DNA of 64,000 bases, from positions 62,001-126,000 of the forward strand of contig JAGKWR010000002.1 in the NCBI GenBank assembly GCA_021151765.1, read 5' to 3'. Position 1 is the stretch's first letter, and every line of letters starts with the position of its first letter. The notes below the pieces were generated by a model that was not told the origin of the DNA, made no database searches, and worked only from the letters and a program-made list of their open reading frames with translations. Positions 26,038 through 34,814 of the stretch are shown one piece after another. This DNA is from Alphaproteobacteria bacterium. GTDB taxonomy: Bacteria; Pseudomonadota; Alphaproteobacteria; Rickettsiales; UBA1997. Position numbers and translations under genes: made by a program.

Positions 26038-28314
26038 TTATTTTAACAAATCTTCGACCACTGCCAATATTTTGGACTTATCATAAATCTTATCCAAATA
26101 ATGGCTGGCACCAGCTTCAAGAGACTTATTTTTGGTATCCTCATCGTTATTGCTGCTGATCACTATGATAGGAATATTAAAGTTTCTAAACTTTTTAAAC
26201 TGACTTCCTTCTCTAATCATTTTAGTCATAGTAATGCCATCTATGATTGGCATTTTTACATCGGTAAAGATCAAATCAAAATCCTTGTTATCCATTAATT
26301 CCAAAGCTTCTTGGCCATTTTCTACGCTGAAAATTTTGTAGCCGGCATTACGTAAAATACGATCTAAAACTACTCTATTTATTAGTTCATCATCACAAAT
26401 CATAATAATCCCTTTATTGACTCTCTCATCTTTAGAAACTTGTGAATCTTGGCTACTCTGATTTGAATTATCTTTTACCTGATTCAGATCTAAATCAAAC
26501 CACAGCTTAACTTTTGTGCCTTCAAATTTTTTTGATTCTATCTCAATTTTCGCTCCAATCGAATGCACCAAGCTTTTAACAATTGGCAGACCAAAACCAT
26601 GAGAATCAACAACTTTAGCCAATCCAGTTTTATCAATTTTCGCTCCCTCACCGTCCAAAGCCATCTTGATTTGATTTTGAGTCATACCAATTCCATTATC
26701 TATCACCTCAACTTTAATCTTATGTTCCGCAAGCACGTGGCTTAACAACACTTTTACTTCAGTATTTTCGTTACTGTATTTGATGGCATTAGTGATAATG
26801 TTATCAAAGATACGTCTTACTACAATTTGATCTGAGCTGATTAAAGGAATTTCATTTTCAAGAATTAAAGAAATTTTAACTGAATGCTTTGCTGCAAAGT
26901 TTTGATTGATAAAGATCAGCTCTTTTAAAACCTCTTTAATACTAAACTCTTCAATCAAGTTTGTTTTTTTCAGATCAATCTTTGGTAAATTAATAGAAAG
27001 TAGCTCTTGAGCCATTCTAAGAATGCCGTCAGATTGTTTAAAAATCATATGAGAATATTTGGAAATCTGCGCTAAATCTTTTTCTTCATTAATCAAATTT
27101 GCCAATCCACAAATTCCAGCAGCATAGTTTCGTAGATCGTGATTAATTGATTTTGTAACTTGCTGCAGATCTTTATTAACTTTACTTAATTGATTCTTTA
27201 GCAGTTCTTCTTTTTTGACAAACTTCTTAATCGACAAGATTGCTTTGGCTAATTGATTCATCTCAATGCTACTATATTCAGCAATCTCCACTTCATAATT
27301 TCCGTCAGCAATACTTTTTGCAGCTTTTGCAATCACAATAATTGGCTTAACTAAGCTGCTGTACAGCAAAAAGAACAACAGCAAAACTAAAACAACCAAA
27401 GAGCAAAAAATAATAATATCATTGAAAACCACTTTATCTATTTCTGCCCTTTCCAACTTTTGGTTATAAATGGTGAAGATTATGTAAGGGTAATCCTTCA
27501 TTTTATTATAGTAGATTGAGCCAAAACCTTCATCGCTAAAAACACTTACATCATCGATAAAACCTTTTTCTTTACTGGCGATTTCTAACTTTTTGCTATC
27601 CAAATATTTTAGAATTTCTGCATGGTTAGTTTTAGGAGAAGCGGCAATAAAAGAGCCATCTTTGTGCGTTAAGATAAAACTAACGCCATTAATATTTATA
27701 ACCTCATTAAACTTTCTCTCTAAACTGCTAATAACAAAACTTGTAATTACCGATCCCAAATATTTTCCACTTTTATCTACAACACCATAACCAGCGGGAA
27801 TTGCGTATTTATAGCTATAAATTCCATAAACTGGTTTTCCCAACTGTATCTTAAGAGGATTAGAAACTGTTAGAGGTATGTAATCGCGATCTAACAAATA
27901 TAACTGCTTATCTAAATGTAATCCTTTGTTGCTCGAAACAATAAAACGAAACTTATCATTAGCCCAAGCAAAAGTACTGAATTGCATTATTCGATTATCA
28001 GGAATTCTATAACTGACCAACAATCTTTTTATAAATTCATAATCATTCCACTTCTTGTTATCGACAATTTGTCTGGCGATAAAGTTCATGGAATGCTCGG
28101 TATACTCAATTGCATCGATGAATGTATTTTCAATTCTTCCTGACTGATTTTCTAAATTCTGATATATAGTACTTTTGATGTTGTAGTAATATTTGGCAAA
28201 CAGACCAAAATAAATTACAGAACTGAGAATAACAAAAAATGTGATGTAGATGACAAACTTTCTAGAAATTGAAAAAGGTCTTTTGAGAAATTTTAATAAC
28301 CTTCTGATTTTCAT
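26038..28314 (-). CDS. Membrane hybrid sensor histidine kinase
   Basis: Two-component sensor with its own receiver. From ATG 28314 there is one membrane segment (near residues 18-40), an extracytoplasmic sensory domain of about 250 residues with a Cache-like pattern, and a second membrane segment (near 300-320). Then come a HAMP linker (SLVKPIIVIAKAAKSIADGN), the H-box SINHDLRNYAAG (His near 392), N-box DNIITNAIKYS, G-boxes DNGIGM and HGFGLPIV, and a C-terminal receiver with ICDDE and phospho-acceptor Asp in FTDVKMPIIDG. The ATG follows the stop of the upstream gene by four bases, so the pair is coupled. The H-box has Asn before the His, less common than Ser/Ala-His-Glu types. No output regulator is adjacent. 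Confidence 0.9.
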   Translation of the reverse strand: MKIRRLLKFLKRPFSISRKFVIYITFFVILSSVIYFGLFAKYYYNIKSTIYQNLENQSGRIENTFIDAIEYTEHSMNFIARQIVDNKKWNDYEFIKRLLVSYRIPDNRIMQFSTFAWANDKFRFIVSSNKGLHLDKQLYLLDRDYIPLTVSNPLKIQLGKPVYGIYSYKYAIPAGYGVVDKSGKYLGSVITSFVISSLERKFNEVININGVSFILTHKDGSFIAASPKTNHAEILKYLDSKKLEIASKEKGFIDDVSVFSDEGFGSIYYNKMKDYPYIIFTIYNQKLERAEIDKVVFNDIIIFCSLVVLVLLLFFLLYSSLVKPIIVIAKAAKSIADGNYEVEIAEYSSIEMNQLAKAILSIKKFVKKEELLKNQLSKVNKDLQQVTKSINHDLRNYAAGICGLANLINEEKDLAQISKYSHMIFKQSDGILRMAQELLSINLPKIDLKKTNLIEEFSIKEVLKELIFINQNFAAKHSVKISLILENEIPLISSDQIVVRRIFDNIITNAIKYSNENTEVKVLLSHVLAEHKIKVEVIDNGIGMTQNQIKMALDGEGAKIDKTGLAKVVDSHGFGLPIVKSLVHSIGAKIEIESKKFEGTKVKLWFDLDLNQVKDNSNQSSQDSQVSKDERVNKGIIMICDDELINRVVLDRILRNAGYKIFSVENGQEALELMDNKDFDLIFTDVKMPIIDGITMTKMIREGSQFKKFRNFNIPIIVISSNNDEDTKNKSLEAGASHYLDKIYDKSKILAVVEDLLK

Positions 28315-28318
28315 AGAA

Positions 28319-29605
28319 TCATCTCGAATTACTAACATCATTAGAATTCTCTTTGGCTCGAGATCTCGACCTCATAACTTCCCTAATTTGCAGCTCTCCA
28401 GCCCACGCTTCTTCTAGTATTTTTGTATCCTCTAACGAAGGACGACGATTTTGATCATAAGGTAAATATAGCACATCAGATTCAGGAAGAGAAAGATCAT
28501 ATCTTGGAGATGATAATAAAGATAAAATAGTTTTAGTTGTACTTGTGCTATCATGTATTGCCTTTGCGTAACTTTCGAGTCCGTGTCCCAAAAAGTTATG
28601 TTTCAAAACATCTGATTTATCAAAATATAACTCTTTAACTTTACCAGCACCAAATATGTACATAGATTCATTACGACCTAATCTAACAGATTTGAATATT
28701 TCCGGTCTGTAAAGAAGAGAATTACAATGAAAATTATTAAAATCCGCCTCTGGCTTAGCAGTTCCCATATCCATAACTGATCGAATATTCAATACACTGA
28801 TACGGTCTAGTCTTCTGACTTCAGCATCCCCAAAATCAGTATAATCTTTTTCTGTGATATCACCAAGATCGATAGTGCCTTGTTCCACAGCTGTCAAAAT
28901 TTCTTTAGAAACTTTTTTGCCTCTCCAATTAACCGGACTACCAATATTAACCACAGCCACTTTTTCAAAATATCTTTGAATCAAAGAAGGATTTTTACCT
29001 TCTTTATCCAAAGATTGCGCAATCTTATCATACAAAAAATTGATGTGAGATATGTTCTCACGATGTCCAATACTAAAGCCAACTAAAAGCAAATTCTGAA
29101 CTTTTCTAGGATCTTTTAACTTACCATCAGTAAAGAATCTTTTTTCTAAGACTTGTTTAAAGAAATTCTGTGACTCTTCTTCGTTTACGTAAGACTCGTC
29201 GTAATAATATGGCAGACCTTTTCTAAACCTTTCTTGTCTACCTTCGGAGTCTCTCAAAGAACTATAAACCGCAACTTCATCTTTGTATAATAAATGAGAA
29301 ATCGGCTCATATGATTCAAATAAACTCTTCTCTGATCCACCACCACCTAAACCACAAGAAAGCACGATCGAAAAATGATTACTAATATCGGTTGAATCTA
29401 ATATCTCAGATTTTCCTGCTTTATCAAAAGTAACGACTTTGCCAGCAAGGATATTGGGTTTACCCTCTTTTATCTTTTGGGGAGATTTACCTACACCAAG
29501 AGTATTATCTCTAATCAATTCTACTACATTCGGGGTCACAAAAGAACTACGACGCGCTAATGTTGCAAAGGATCTTATACTAATAATATTAGGTGGTTTC
29601 ATCAT
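28319..29605 (-). CDS. Unknown protein with a possible alpha/beta-hydrolase (lipase-like) core
   Basis: No family recognised with certainty. The 428-residue product contains LLLVGFSIGHRENISHINF (near residue 172), which fits the GxSxG nucleophile elbow of alpha/beta hydrolases. VVNIGSPVNW follows as a typical next strand, and LGHGLESYAKAIHD near the C-terminus offers a candidate catalytic histidine. The N-terminus (SIRSFATLARRSSF) is Arg/Ser-rich without acidic residues and looks like a mitochondrial presequence, though this may be chance. The C-terminal tail is Arg/Ser-rich. It lies upstream of and is coupled to the hybrid kinase. Arg codons are mostly AGA, unlike the surrounding core genes, which favour CGT/CGC. 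A secreted effector or an accessory regulator are both open options. Confidence 0.6.
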   Translation of the reverse strand: MMKPPNIISIRSFATLARRSSFVTPNVVELIRDNTLGVGKSPQKIKEGKPNILAGKVVTFDKAGKSEILDSTDISNHFSIVLSCGLGGGGSEKSLFESYEPISHLLYKDEVAVYSSLRDSEGRQERFRKGLPYYYDESYVNEEESQNFFKQVLEKRFFTDGKLKDPRKVQNLLLVGFSIGHRENISHINFLYDKIAQSLDKEGKNPSLIQRYFEKVAVVNIGSPVNWRGKKVSKEILTAVEQGTIDLGDITEKDYTDFGDAEVRRLDRISVLNIRSVMDMGTAKPEADFNNFHCNSLLYRPEIFKSVRLGRNESMYIFGAGKVKELYFDKSDVLKHNFLGHGLESYAKAIHDSTSTTKTILSLLSSPRYDLSLPESDVLYLPYDQNRRPSLEDTKILEEAWAGELQIREVMRSRSRAKENSNDVSNSR

Positions 29606-29753
29606 TAAAAATTATAAAAATTATGACTCAGTTTAATTGAACTAACATGTTACTACTTTGAATCATAGGTAATTCTTTTACTAATCTTGGGCTGTCTTTT
29701 CCAATGAAAAACTCAACCACTTGATTTTGCAAAAATTCATTACGGCTGATTTT

Positions 29754-30710
29754 TTATGACATTGCCAACATTTTACGCAAAGGCTCTTCGGCTTTCACTC
29801 GCAAAGCTTCGTCAAGTTGTAATTCTCCGCCACTTGGCGATTTGTCGCCATATTTTAAAACTAGGTAAAGCTTCTCTAAAGTGTTAAGCTGCATGTGCGG
29901 ACAATTGTTGCACATCGTACAACCAGCACGATCTTCAAAATAGCATTCATAGAACTTTCCGGTCGGATTATCACGTTGCATTTGATGAATGATGTGCGGC
30001 TCAGTTAGAACAATAAATTCATCACCTTGATGTTGCGTCGCAAATTTCAAAAGCGCTGAAGTTGAGCCAATGTGATGAGCGTACGCCAACAAATGTTGCG
30101 GACATTCCGGATGCGCAATCACCTTAGCATTTGGATGATTCGCGATCAATTTCACCAATTCTTTCTCGCTGAATTGCTCGTGCACCATACAAGATCCGTT
30201 CCACAAAATCATTTTGCGGCCAGTCACTTTTTCTAAATAACGACCCAAATGTTGATCCGGCGCGAAGATAATTTCACGATCCGCGGGAATTTGTTCGATA
30301 ATTTTTTTAGCGTTAGAAGACGTAACGATAATATCTGACAAAGCTTTGATATCGGCGGAACAATTAATGTAGCTTGCAACCAAAGCTTGCGGATGTTTTT
30401 TCTTAAACTCGGCAAATGGCGCTGGTTGGCAAGAATCTTCCAAACTGCAACCTGCTTTCAAATCTGGCACCAAAACTTTTTTGGAAGGCGACAAAATTTT
30501 CGCCACTTCCGCCATAAATTTTACGCCACAAAACACGATTGTATCCGCATCAGTTGCCGCAGCATTGCGCGATAAATCAAGTGAATCGCCAACGAAATCA
30601 GCAATATCTTGGATTTCGCCATCTTGATAATAATGCGCCAAAATCACGGCGTTTTGTTCTTTTTTTAAACGAAGAATTTCTTCTTCCAAATTATGAGGAA
30701 TTGCAAACAT
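29754..30710 (-). CDS. nadA: Quinolinate synthase A
   Basis: Fe-S enzyme that condenses iminoaspartate with dihydroxyacetone phosphate to quinolinate in de novo NAD synthesis. Visible features: AHYYQDGEIQDIADFVGDS at the N-terminus, CGVKFMAEVAKIL with the first cluster cysteine, SCMVHEQF, HPECP (second cysteine region) and the C-terminal CTMCNNCPHMQLNTLEKL. Length (318 aa) fits the shorter NadA class. Its ATG lies two bases after the trpS stop, so the two are probably co-transcribed. nadB and nadC are not in the window. Confidence 0.95.
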   Translation of the reverse strand: MFAIPHNLEEEILRLKKEQNAVILAHYYQDGEIQDIADFVGDSLDLSRNAAATDADTIVFCGVKFMAEVAKILSPSKKVLVPDLKAGCSLEDSCQPAPFAEFKKKHPQALVASYINCSADIKALSDIIVTSSNAKKIIEQIPADREIIFAPDQHLGRYLEKVTGRKMILWNGSCMVHEQFSEKELVKLIANHPNAKVIAHPECPQHLLAYAHHIGSTSALLKFATQHQGDEFIVLTEPHIIHQMQRDNPTGKFYECYFEDRAGCTMCNNCPHMQLNTLEKLYLVLKYGDKSPSGGELQLDEALRVKAEEPLRKMLAMS

Positions 30711-30712
30711 GG

Positions 30713-31684
30713 TTATAATCCAACGATTTCAAAAACTTCTTTTTTAGTTTGAGCGGCAATCGCTCTTGCTTGTTCTCTGCCTTGATCAAGAACTTGACGA
30801 ACATAAGTTTGGTCTTGCTTGAAGCGTCTTAAATTTTCTTGAATTGGGCGTAATTTTTCGATCAAACTTTCGGCTAAATCATTTTTAAATTTACCGTTGC
30901 CAGCAGTTTCATATTCTTGCGCTAAATCTTGTGGCGACTTATTGGCCGCCGCCGAGAAAATATTTAACAAGTTGCACATTTCCAAACGCGACTCGTCAAA
31001 ATTGATTGTTGGCAATGAATCGGTTTTGGCCTTTTTAATTTTTTTCAAAATCAAATCAGCGTCGTCATTTAAATTGATGCGCGATAAATCTGATTCATCA
31101 GACTTGCTCATTTTCTTAGCGCCATCTTGCAAAGACATGATGCGTTTGACTTCTTTGACAATCATCGGCTCCGGCAATTTAAAGTATTCGCAACCAAAAC
31201 GACGATTAAAAGCGCCGGCAATGTCGCGAGTAAGTTCAAGATGCTGTTTTTGATCTTCGCCAACCGGCACAATATCGGCGCGGTAAAGCAAAATGTCGGC
31301 AGCCATTAAAACTGGGTAAGAGTAAAGACCGAGATTTTCATCTTTTGCTGATTTCTCTTTAAACTGCGTCATACGATTGAGCCATCCCATCGGCGTCAAA
31401 GTGCCAAAAACCCAGGCCAATTCTGCATGTTCAGCCACTTCGCTTTGAACAAATAACGTAACTTTTTTGGGATCTAAACCACAAGCCAAGTAAACCGCAG
31501 CAGCGTCAATCACGTTTTGACGCAGTTCGCGCGGATCTTGCGGCAAAGTAATAGCGTGCAAATTCATCACGCCGAACACGCATTTGTGCTGATCTTGCAA
31601 ATCAATCCAATTTGCAATCGAACCTAAGTAATTTCCCAAATGCAGATTTCCTGTCGGCTGAATTCCAGATAAAACAGTTTTCAT
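30713..31684 (-). CDS. trpS: Tryptophanyl-tRNA synthetase
   Basis: Class I synthetase charging tRNA-Trp. SGIQPTGNLHLGNYLG carries the HIGH-equivalent motif and KKMSKSD is the KMSKS loop. PVGEDQKQHLELTRDIA and the dimer region are typical. The preferred start is the ATG at 31684, which puts the usual MKTVLSGIQPTG at the N-terminus; an upstream ATG at 31702 adds six unrelated residues. nadA follows two bases after the stop. Confidence 0.96.
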   Translation of the reverse strand: MKTVLSGIQPTGNLHLGNYLGSIANWIDLQDQHKCVFGVMNLHAITLPQDPRELRQNVIDAAAVYLACGLDPKKVTLFVQSEVAEHAELAWVFGTLTPMGWLNRMTQFKEKSAKDENLGLYSYPVLMAADILLYRADIVPVGEDQKQHLELTRDIAGAFNRRFGCEYFKLPEPMIVKEVKRIMSLQDGAKKMSKSDESDLSRINLNDDADLILKKIKKAKTDSLPTINFDESRLEMCNLLNIFSAAANKSPQDLAQEYETAGNGKFKNDLAESLIEKLRPIQENLRRFKQDQTYVRQVLDQGREQARAIAAQTKKEVFEIVGL

Positions 31685-31721
31685 AATTTGATTTGATTTC
31701 AATTTTGAAGGGCGCGCACTC

Positions 31722-31745
31722 TAATTTCGTGATCTTGTAAGGCAA
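31722..31745 (+). repeat. Copy of the rnpB promoter/5'-end segment
   Basis: TAATTTC, two different bases, then GATCTTGTAAGGCAA repeats the segment at 34134-34157 that contains the rnpB -10 box and first nucleotides. The -35 part and the rest of rnpB are not found here. It lies between trpS and the ankyrin gene. It may be a relic of duplication or chance. Confidence 0.4.
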
Positions 31746-31830
31746 CAAAGCTTTTTTAAAATCAGTTCAATTTGGTTGAAAAATTGCAATCTCTTTCAAA
31801 TGGCTTTGCAAATCTATTTCCCGCGACAAA

Positions 31831-34089
31831 TCAGAGGTTCTTTCCTTTAGTATTTTTAGCTGAATTTTCTTCTTGGCTTTGCACTTTTTCACGAAAATCT
31901 GCTTTATGATTTTTACGTTCAAAAACTTTTTCGCCGCTTATTGTTTGAATTTTAAGAGGTTGCGGTGAGCGACTTGGAATTTCGATCTTTTTAGTTTCAA
32001 ACTCAGTTCTTCCTTGGTCGGCAGATTGCTGATTTTTCGAAACTTCGTTTTCTTTATTCGGTTTTATCAATTCAGAATCTTGAGTTGGCGACTTTTGCTG
32101 CACATTTTCTGGTTGCAGATTTTTTAATTTTTCTTTCGATCTTTTTTCTTGTTCTGCCATCAAATAACCAATGTCTAAAACTTCAGATTTTGGCAAAACT
32201 TTTTGCTCTTTTTCTTGAGAAATTTGTAACTGTTTTTGTTGTTGAATTGGCTTTATTGGTGCAAAATCTGTTTTGCTTTTGCTATCCAATACAACGCTGG
32301 AAGATTCTATTTTCTTATCGCCAGAATTATCAGGAACTTTTATTTTTGATTGTTCCACCACTGTTTTGTTTGCTATTTCAGCTTTCTCAGAAACAGAGAA
32401 TTTTGGTTCTATTGGTTGTTCTTTTTTAAAATCAAATTGCACAGCTTTTTCAACAAGCTGAGGCAAAGTTTTTGATTCCGTGTTTTCTTGAGTTTTAACC
32501 TCAGATTTTTGTAATTTCTTACTATCGTTACCTAACTCAAATACTTGATCTATTCTAACTTCAAGGCTCTGAAATGAAGTTTTTAAATCTTTAATCGGAG
32601 ATTTTTTTTCGGATTCGACATCAAATTTTTTTGAATCTTGACCAACTATAGCATCACGTAAATCCTGAGTTATGTAGTTACCCTTGGCAATTGCTTGCGA
32701 AATTGCACTAACTAAAACTTCACGACGTGAAAACATCGACAACGCACCAATCATTGATGAATCAGCGTTATCAACTGCAATATCAATAATAGTTTTACTA
32801 CCTTCACGATGATTGACGTTAGCACCACAATTAATCAACAAAACTGCAATCAAAGACTGGCCAGATTTAACGGCATTAAACAGTAATTTATTGATATCTT
32901 CTTTGCTTAAATCGATTTGCAGCATTTTCTCCAGTTCAGCTATTGCAGCTGATTTGGTTTGTTTCTGTTCTTTATCGTTTTTTATTTCTGGTTGCGGTTT
33001 TTCTGCAACTTTTGACGGCTGAGAATTTTCAGCTTTTTCAGTATTTTGAATTTGACTTTGTTGCGCGATTTTAGCTAAAGCCTCGCTTAATTCTTGACGA
33101 TTACTCGATTCTCTTTCTTTCGTGGAATATGTTGTAACTTTTTGAGCAGTTTGGCTTTGAGATTGCAAATTTGATGATTTTTGTTCTGCATCACGAGTCT
33201 TTTGTTCTTTCTGAGCAGATTCTTTGGCTAATTTTTCTCTCGCCAAAGTATATTCGTAAATCGCTTCCATTTCACGATAAATTCGCAACTGTTCTTGCTG
33301 CATTCTATCAATCTCAGCTTGCTGACGCTTCAAAGCTGCTGACTCAGCTTTTCGTTCTTTTGAATCATCATTTTTAGCTTTTTTACGAGCTTTTTCTTCT
33401 TCCTCTTTTTGGCGTGATCTTTCTTGATCATTTTCTTGTTGTTCTGAATTTATTCCCTTAGCGCCATTTGCTTTCAAAACTTCTACAGCTTTTTGTTCAC
33501 CAATCATTTCAGCAAAATCACGCGCCGTAAATCCGTAAGAATTTTTTTCATTAACGTTAGCTCCGCGATCAATTAAAACCTGCATCTTTTCAATTTTACC
33601 GGAAAGCATCGCAGCCGTCAGCGGACTCAAACCACATTCACCAAATTTACTTAAATCTTCTGGTTTAAGTTGGCATTTATCGAAGAATTCCATCGATTTT
33701 TCCAACGGTTTGCTTGAGGCGCAGGAAATGATAAAAATTTCTTTAGCAATAGCTTTTACGCGGTCGCGACGCTGTTTCTCAGCTTCTACTTCTTTTTTAG
33801 TTTTGGGATTATTTGAGTTTAAATCTTGACCTTCAGAATCTTTATCACGGGCTTTCGCACTTTCTTTTTCCAAAGCTTGCAGCTCTTTTAGATAATCGCG
33901 TAATTTTTTTGGCAAAGTTTCAATTAAACTAGCCGCTTTACGATTTTTTAACTTAGCAATATTTTCAGGTTGGAAGTTTTCATCGCGCAACAAATCTTCA
34001 ATAAAGTTACGCAAATATTGCTCATCAACTTCTTCTTCCAAAGGTATGTTAAAATATTCGTCTGAATTTTGATTTGGATTATTTTTCAC
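31831..34089 (-). CDS. Ankyrin-repeat protein with long coiled-coil and low-complexity regions
   Basis: A 752-residue protein starting at GTG 34089. A Glu/Lys-rich N-terminus leads to a shared module (IAKEIFIISCASS near residue 113, FFDKCQLKPEDLSKF). Ankyrin repeats follow (GLSPLTAAMLSGKIEKMQVL, then LIDRGANVNEKNSYGFTARD). A Lys/Glu/Gln-rich coiled coil extends over roughly 215-330, with a second ankyrin pair near 395-440 (LLINCGANVNHREG). The last 280 residues are Gln/Lys/Pro-rich and probably disordered. The module and repeats are paralogous to the protein at 37708-38742. No signal peptide or membrane helix is seen. Ankyrin proteins in Rickettsiales-like bacteria often act in host cells, but delivery is not shown here. 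Confidence 0.78.
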   Translation of the reverse strand: MKNNPNQNSDEYFNIPLEEEVDEQYLRNFIEDLLRDENFQPENIAKLKNRKAASLIETLPKKLRDYLKELQALEKESAKARDKDSEGQDLNSNNPKTKKEVEAEKQRRDRVKAIAKEIFIISCASSKPLEKSMEFFDKCQLKPEDLSKFGECGLSPLTAAMLSGKIEKMQVLIDRGANVNEKNSYGFTARDFAEMIGEQKAVEVLKANGAKGINSEQQENDQERSRQKEEEEKARKKAKNDDSKERKAESAALKRQQAEIDRMQQEQLRIYREMEAIYEYTLAREKLAKESAQKEQKTRDAEQKSSNLQSQSQTAQKVTTYSTKERESSNRQELSEALAKIAQQSQIQNTEKAENSQPSKVAEKPQPEIKNDKEQKQTKSAAIAELEKMLQIDLSKEDINKLLFNAVKSGQSLIAVLLINCGANVNHREGSKTIIDIAVDNADSSMIGALSMFSRREVLVSAISQAIAKGNYITQDLRDAIVGQDSKKFDVESEKKSPIKDLKTSFQSLEVRIDQVFELGNDSKKLQKSEVKTQENTESKTLPQLVEKAVQFDFKKEQPIEPKFSVSEKAEIANKTVVEQSKIKVPDNSGDKKIESSSVVLDSKSKTDFAPIKPIQQQKQLQISQEKEQKVLPKSEVLDIGYLMAEQEKRSKEKLKNLQPENVQQKSPTQDSELIKPNKENEVSKNQQSADQGRTEFETKKIEIPSRSPQPLKIQTISGEKVFERKNHKADFREKVQSQEENSAKNTKGKNL

Positions 34090-34110
34090 GGTTAATCTTT
34101 AAAACTTAAT

Positions 34111-34139
34111 TTGCTTTGCAAAGCGACACTTTGTAATTT
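34111..34139 (+). promoter_or_regulatory. Promoter of rnpB
   Basis: TTGCTT (34111-34116) and TAATTT (34134-34139) are spaced by 17 bases. The expected start point 7-10 bases later (34146-34149) coincides with the first base of helix P1 deduced independently from pairing with the 3' end. This agreement makes it a credible vegetative promoter. Confidence 0.65.
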
Positions 34140-34148
34140 CCACGATCT

Positions 34149-34644
34149 TGTAAGGCAAGTAGATGATCGCTGGTTTTAGTTTGGTAACAAATTTGAAAAT
34201 CAGAGGAAAGTCCGGACTCCTCGTCAGAAACGATACCAGCTAACGGCTGGCCACGCAGCTTGAATAAACTAGAGCGGCTGAGGGAAAGTATCACAGAGAA
34301 TATACCACCAACCATCATTGACTAGCTTGATTTTATGCTCTCTTAATCGGAAGTGTTTAGTCGCTACCTTGATGAATTGGCCAGGGTGAAAACGCGAGGT
34401 AAGAGCTCACGCGCTTTCGTGGTAACACGAATTTGGAAAAACCCTATCGGGAGCAAGACCAAATAGGAATGGCAGTTTAGCAATAAACAATGTTCTGACG
34501 CATGCCGTTCGGGTAGGTTGCTTGAGGTCAACAGCGATGTTGATCCTAGATGAATGATCGTCCCGCTTACGCTTCGCTACAGCGCGGCTTTGCCCGTGTT
34601 GTTGAAGTGTTTGCGGACAGAATCCGGCTTATTCTTGTCTTACA
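34149..34644 (+). ncRNA. rnpB: RNase P RNA, class A
   Basis: Catalytic RNA that matures tRNA 5' ends. The conserved region GAGGAAAGTCCGGACTCC occurs near 34200 and its partner GACAGAATCCGGCTTA at 34616-34631. The P4 change GGA/TCC relative to E. coli GGG/CCC keeps pairing. P1 is formed by TGTAAGGCAAG (34149-34159) and CTTGTCTTACA (34634-34644). P2 pairs GATGATC with GATCGTC (34556-34562). GAGCAAGACCAAATAGGA, a GGTTGCTTGAGG segment and GATGAATGATCG are other landmarks. Between P2 and P4 on the 3' side lie 53 bases (34563-34615) where E. coli has four, a P19-like insertion. A terminator follows at 34653. Confidence 0.95.
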
Positions 34645-34813
34645 TTTTAAATTCCGGTGAGAGCCGGATTTTATTTATTTCTTCTGATCGCAAAACGATC
34701 AGTGGCCGGCTTATTCTTGTCTTACATTTTAAATTTCGGTGCGAGCCGGATTTTATTTATTTCTTCTGATCGCAACACGATCAGTTGGCCGGCTTATTCT
34801 TGTTTTACATTCA
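34624..34813 (+). repeat. 82/83-bp tandem repeat of the rnpB 3' end and terminator
   Basis: The unit starts at CCGGCTTATTCTTGT (34624) and recurs at 34706 (82 bases later) and 34789 (83 bases later, partial, about 25 bases). Each full unit holds the rnpB P4/P1 3' strands, a terminator hairpin and a hairpin CTGATCG-CAAAA-CGATCAG. The copies differ at only a few positions, so the duplication is recent or actively maintained. Confidence 0.9.
34653..34680 (+). terminator. rnpB terminator (first of two tandem copies)
   Basis: TCCGG (34653-34657) and CCGGA (34664-34668) form a stem with a six-base loop followed by TTTTATTTATTT. A second copy lies near 34735-34762 with a G-U pair in the stem. AGCCGGAT (34662-34669) can also pair with ATCCGGCT at 34622-34629, inside the rnpB core strand. 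Confidence 0.7.
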
Positions 34814-34814
34814 T

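Noticed and set aside
26038..29605. Toxin-antitoxin or defence system at the kinase/hydrolase pair
   Set aside because: The kinase has complete two-component motifs and the partner has no nuclease or defence motifs that I can see.
34624..34813. CRISPR-like array
   Set aside because: The 82/83-bp units are contiguous tandem copies without spacers and contain rnpB 3' sequence.
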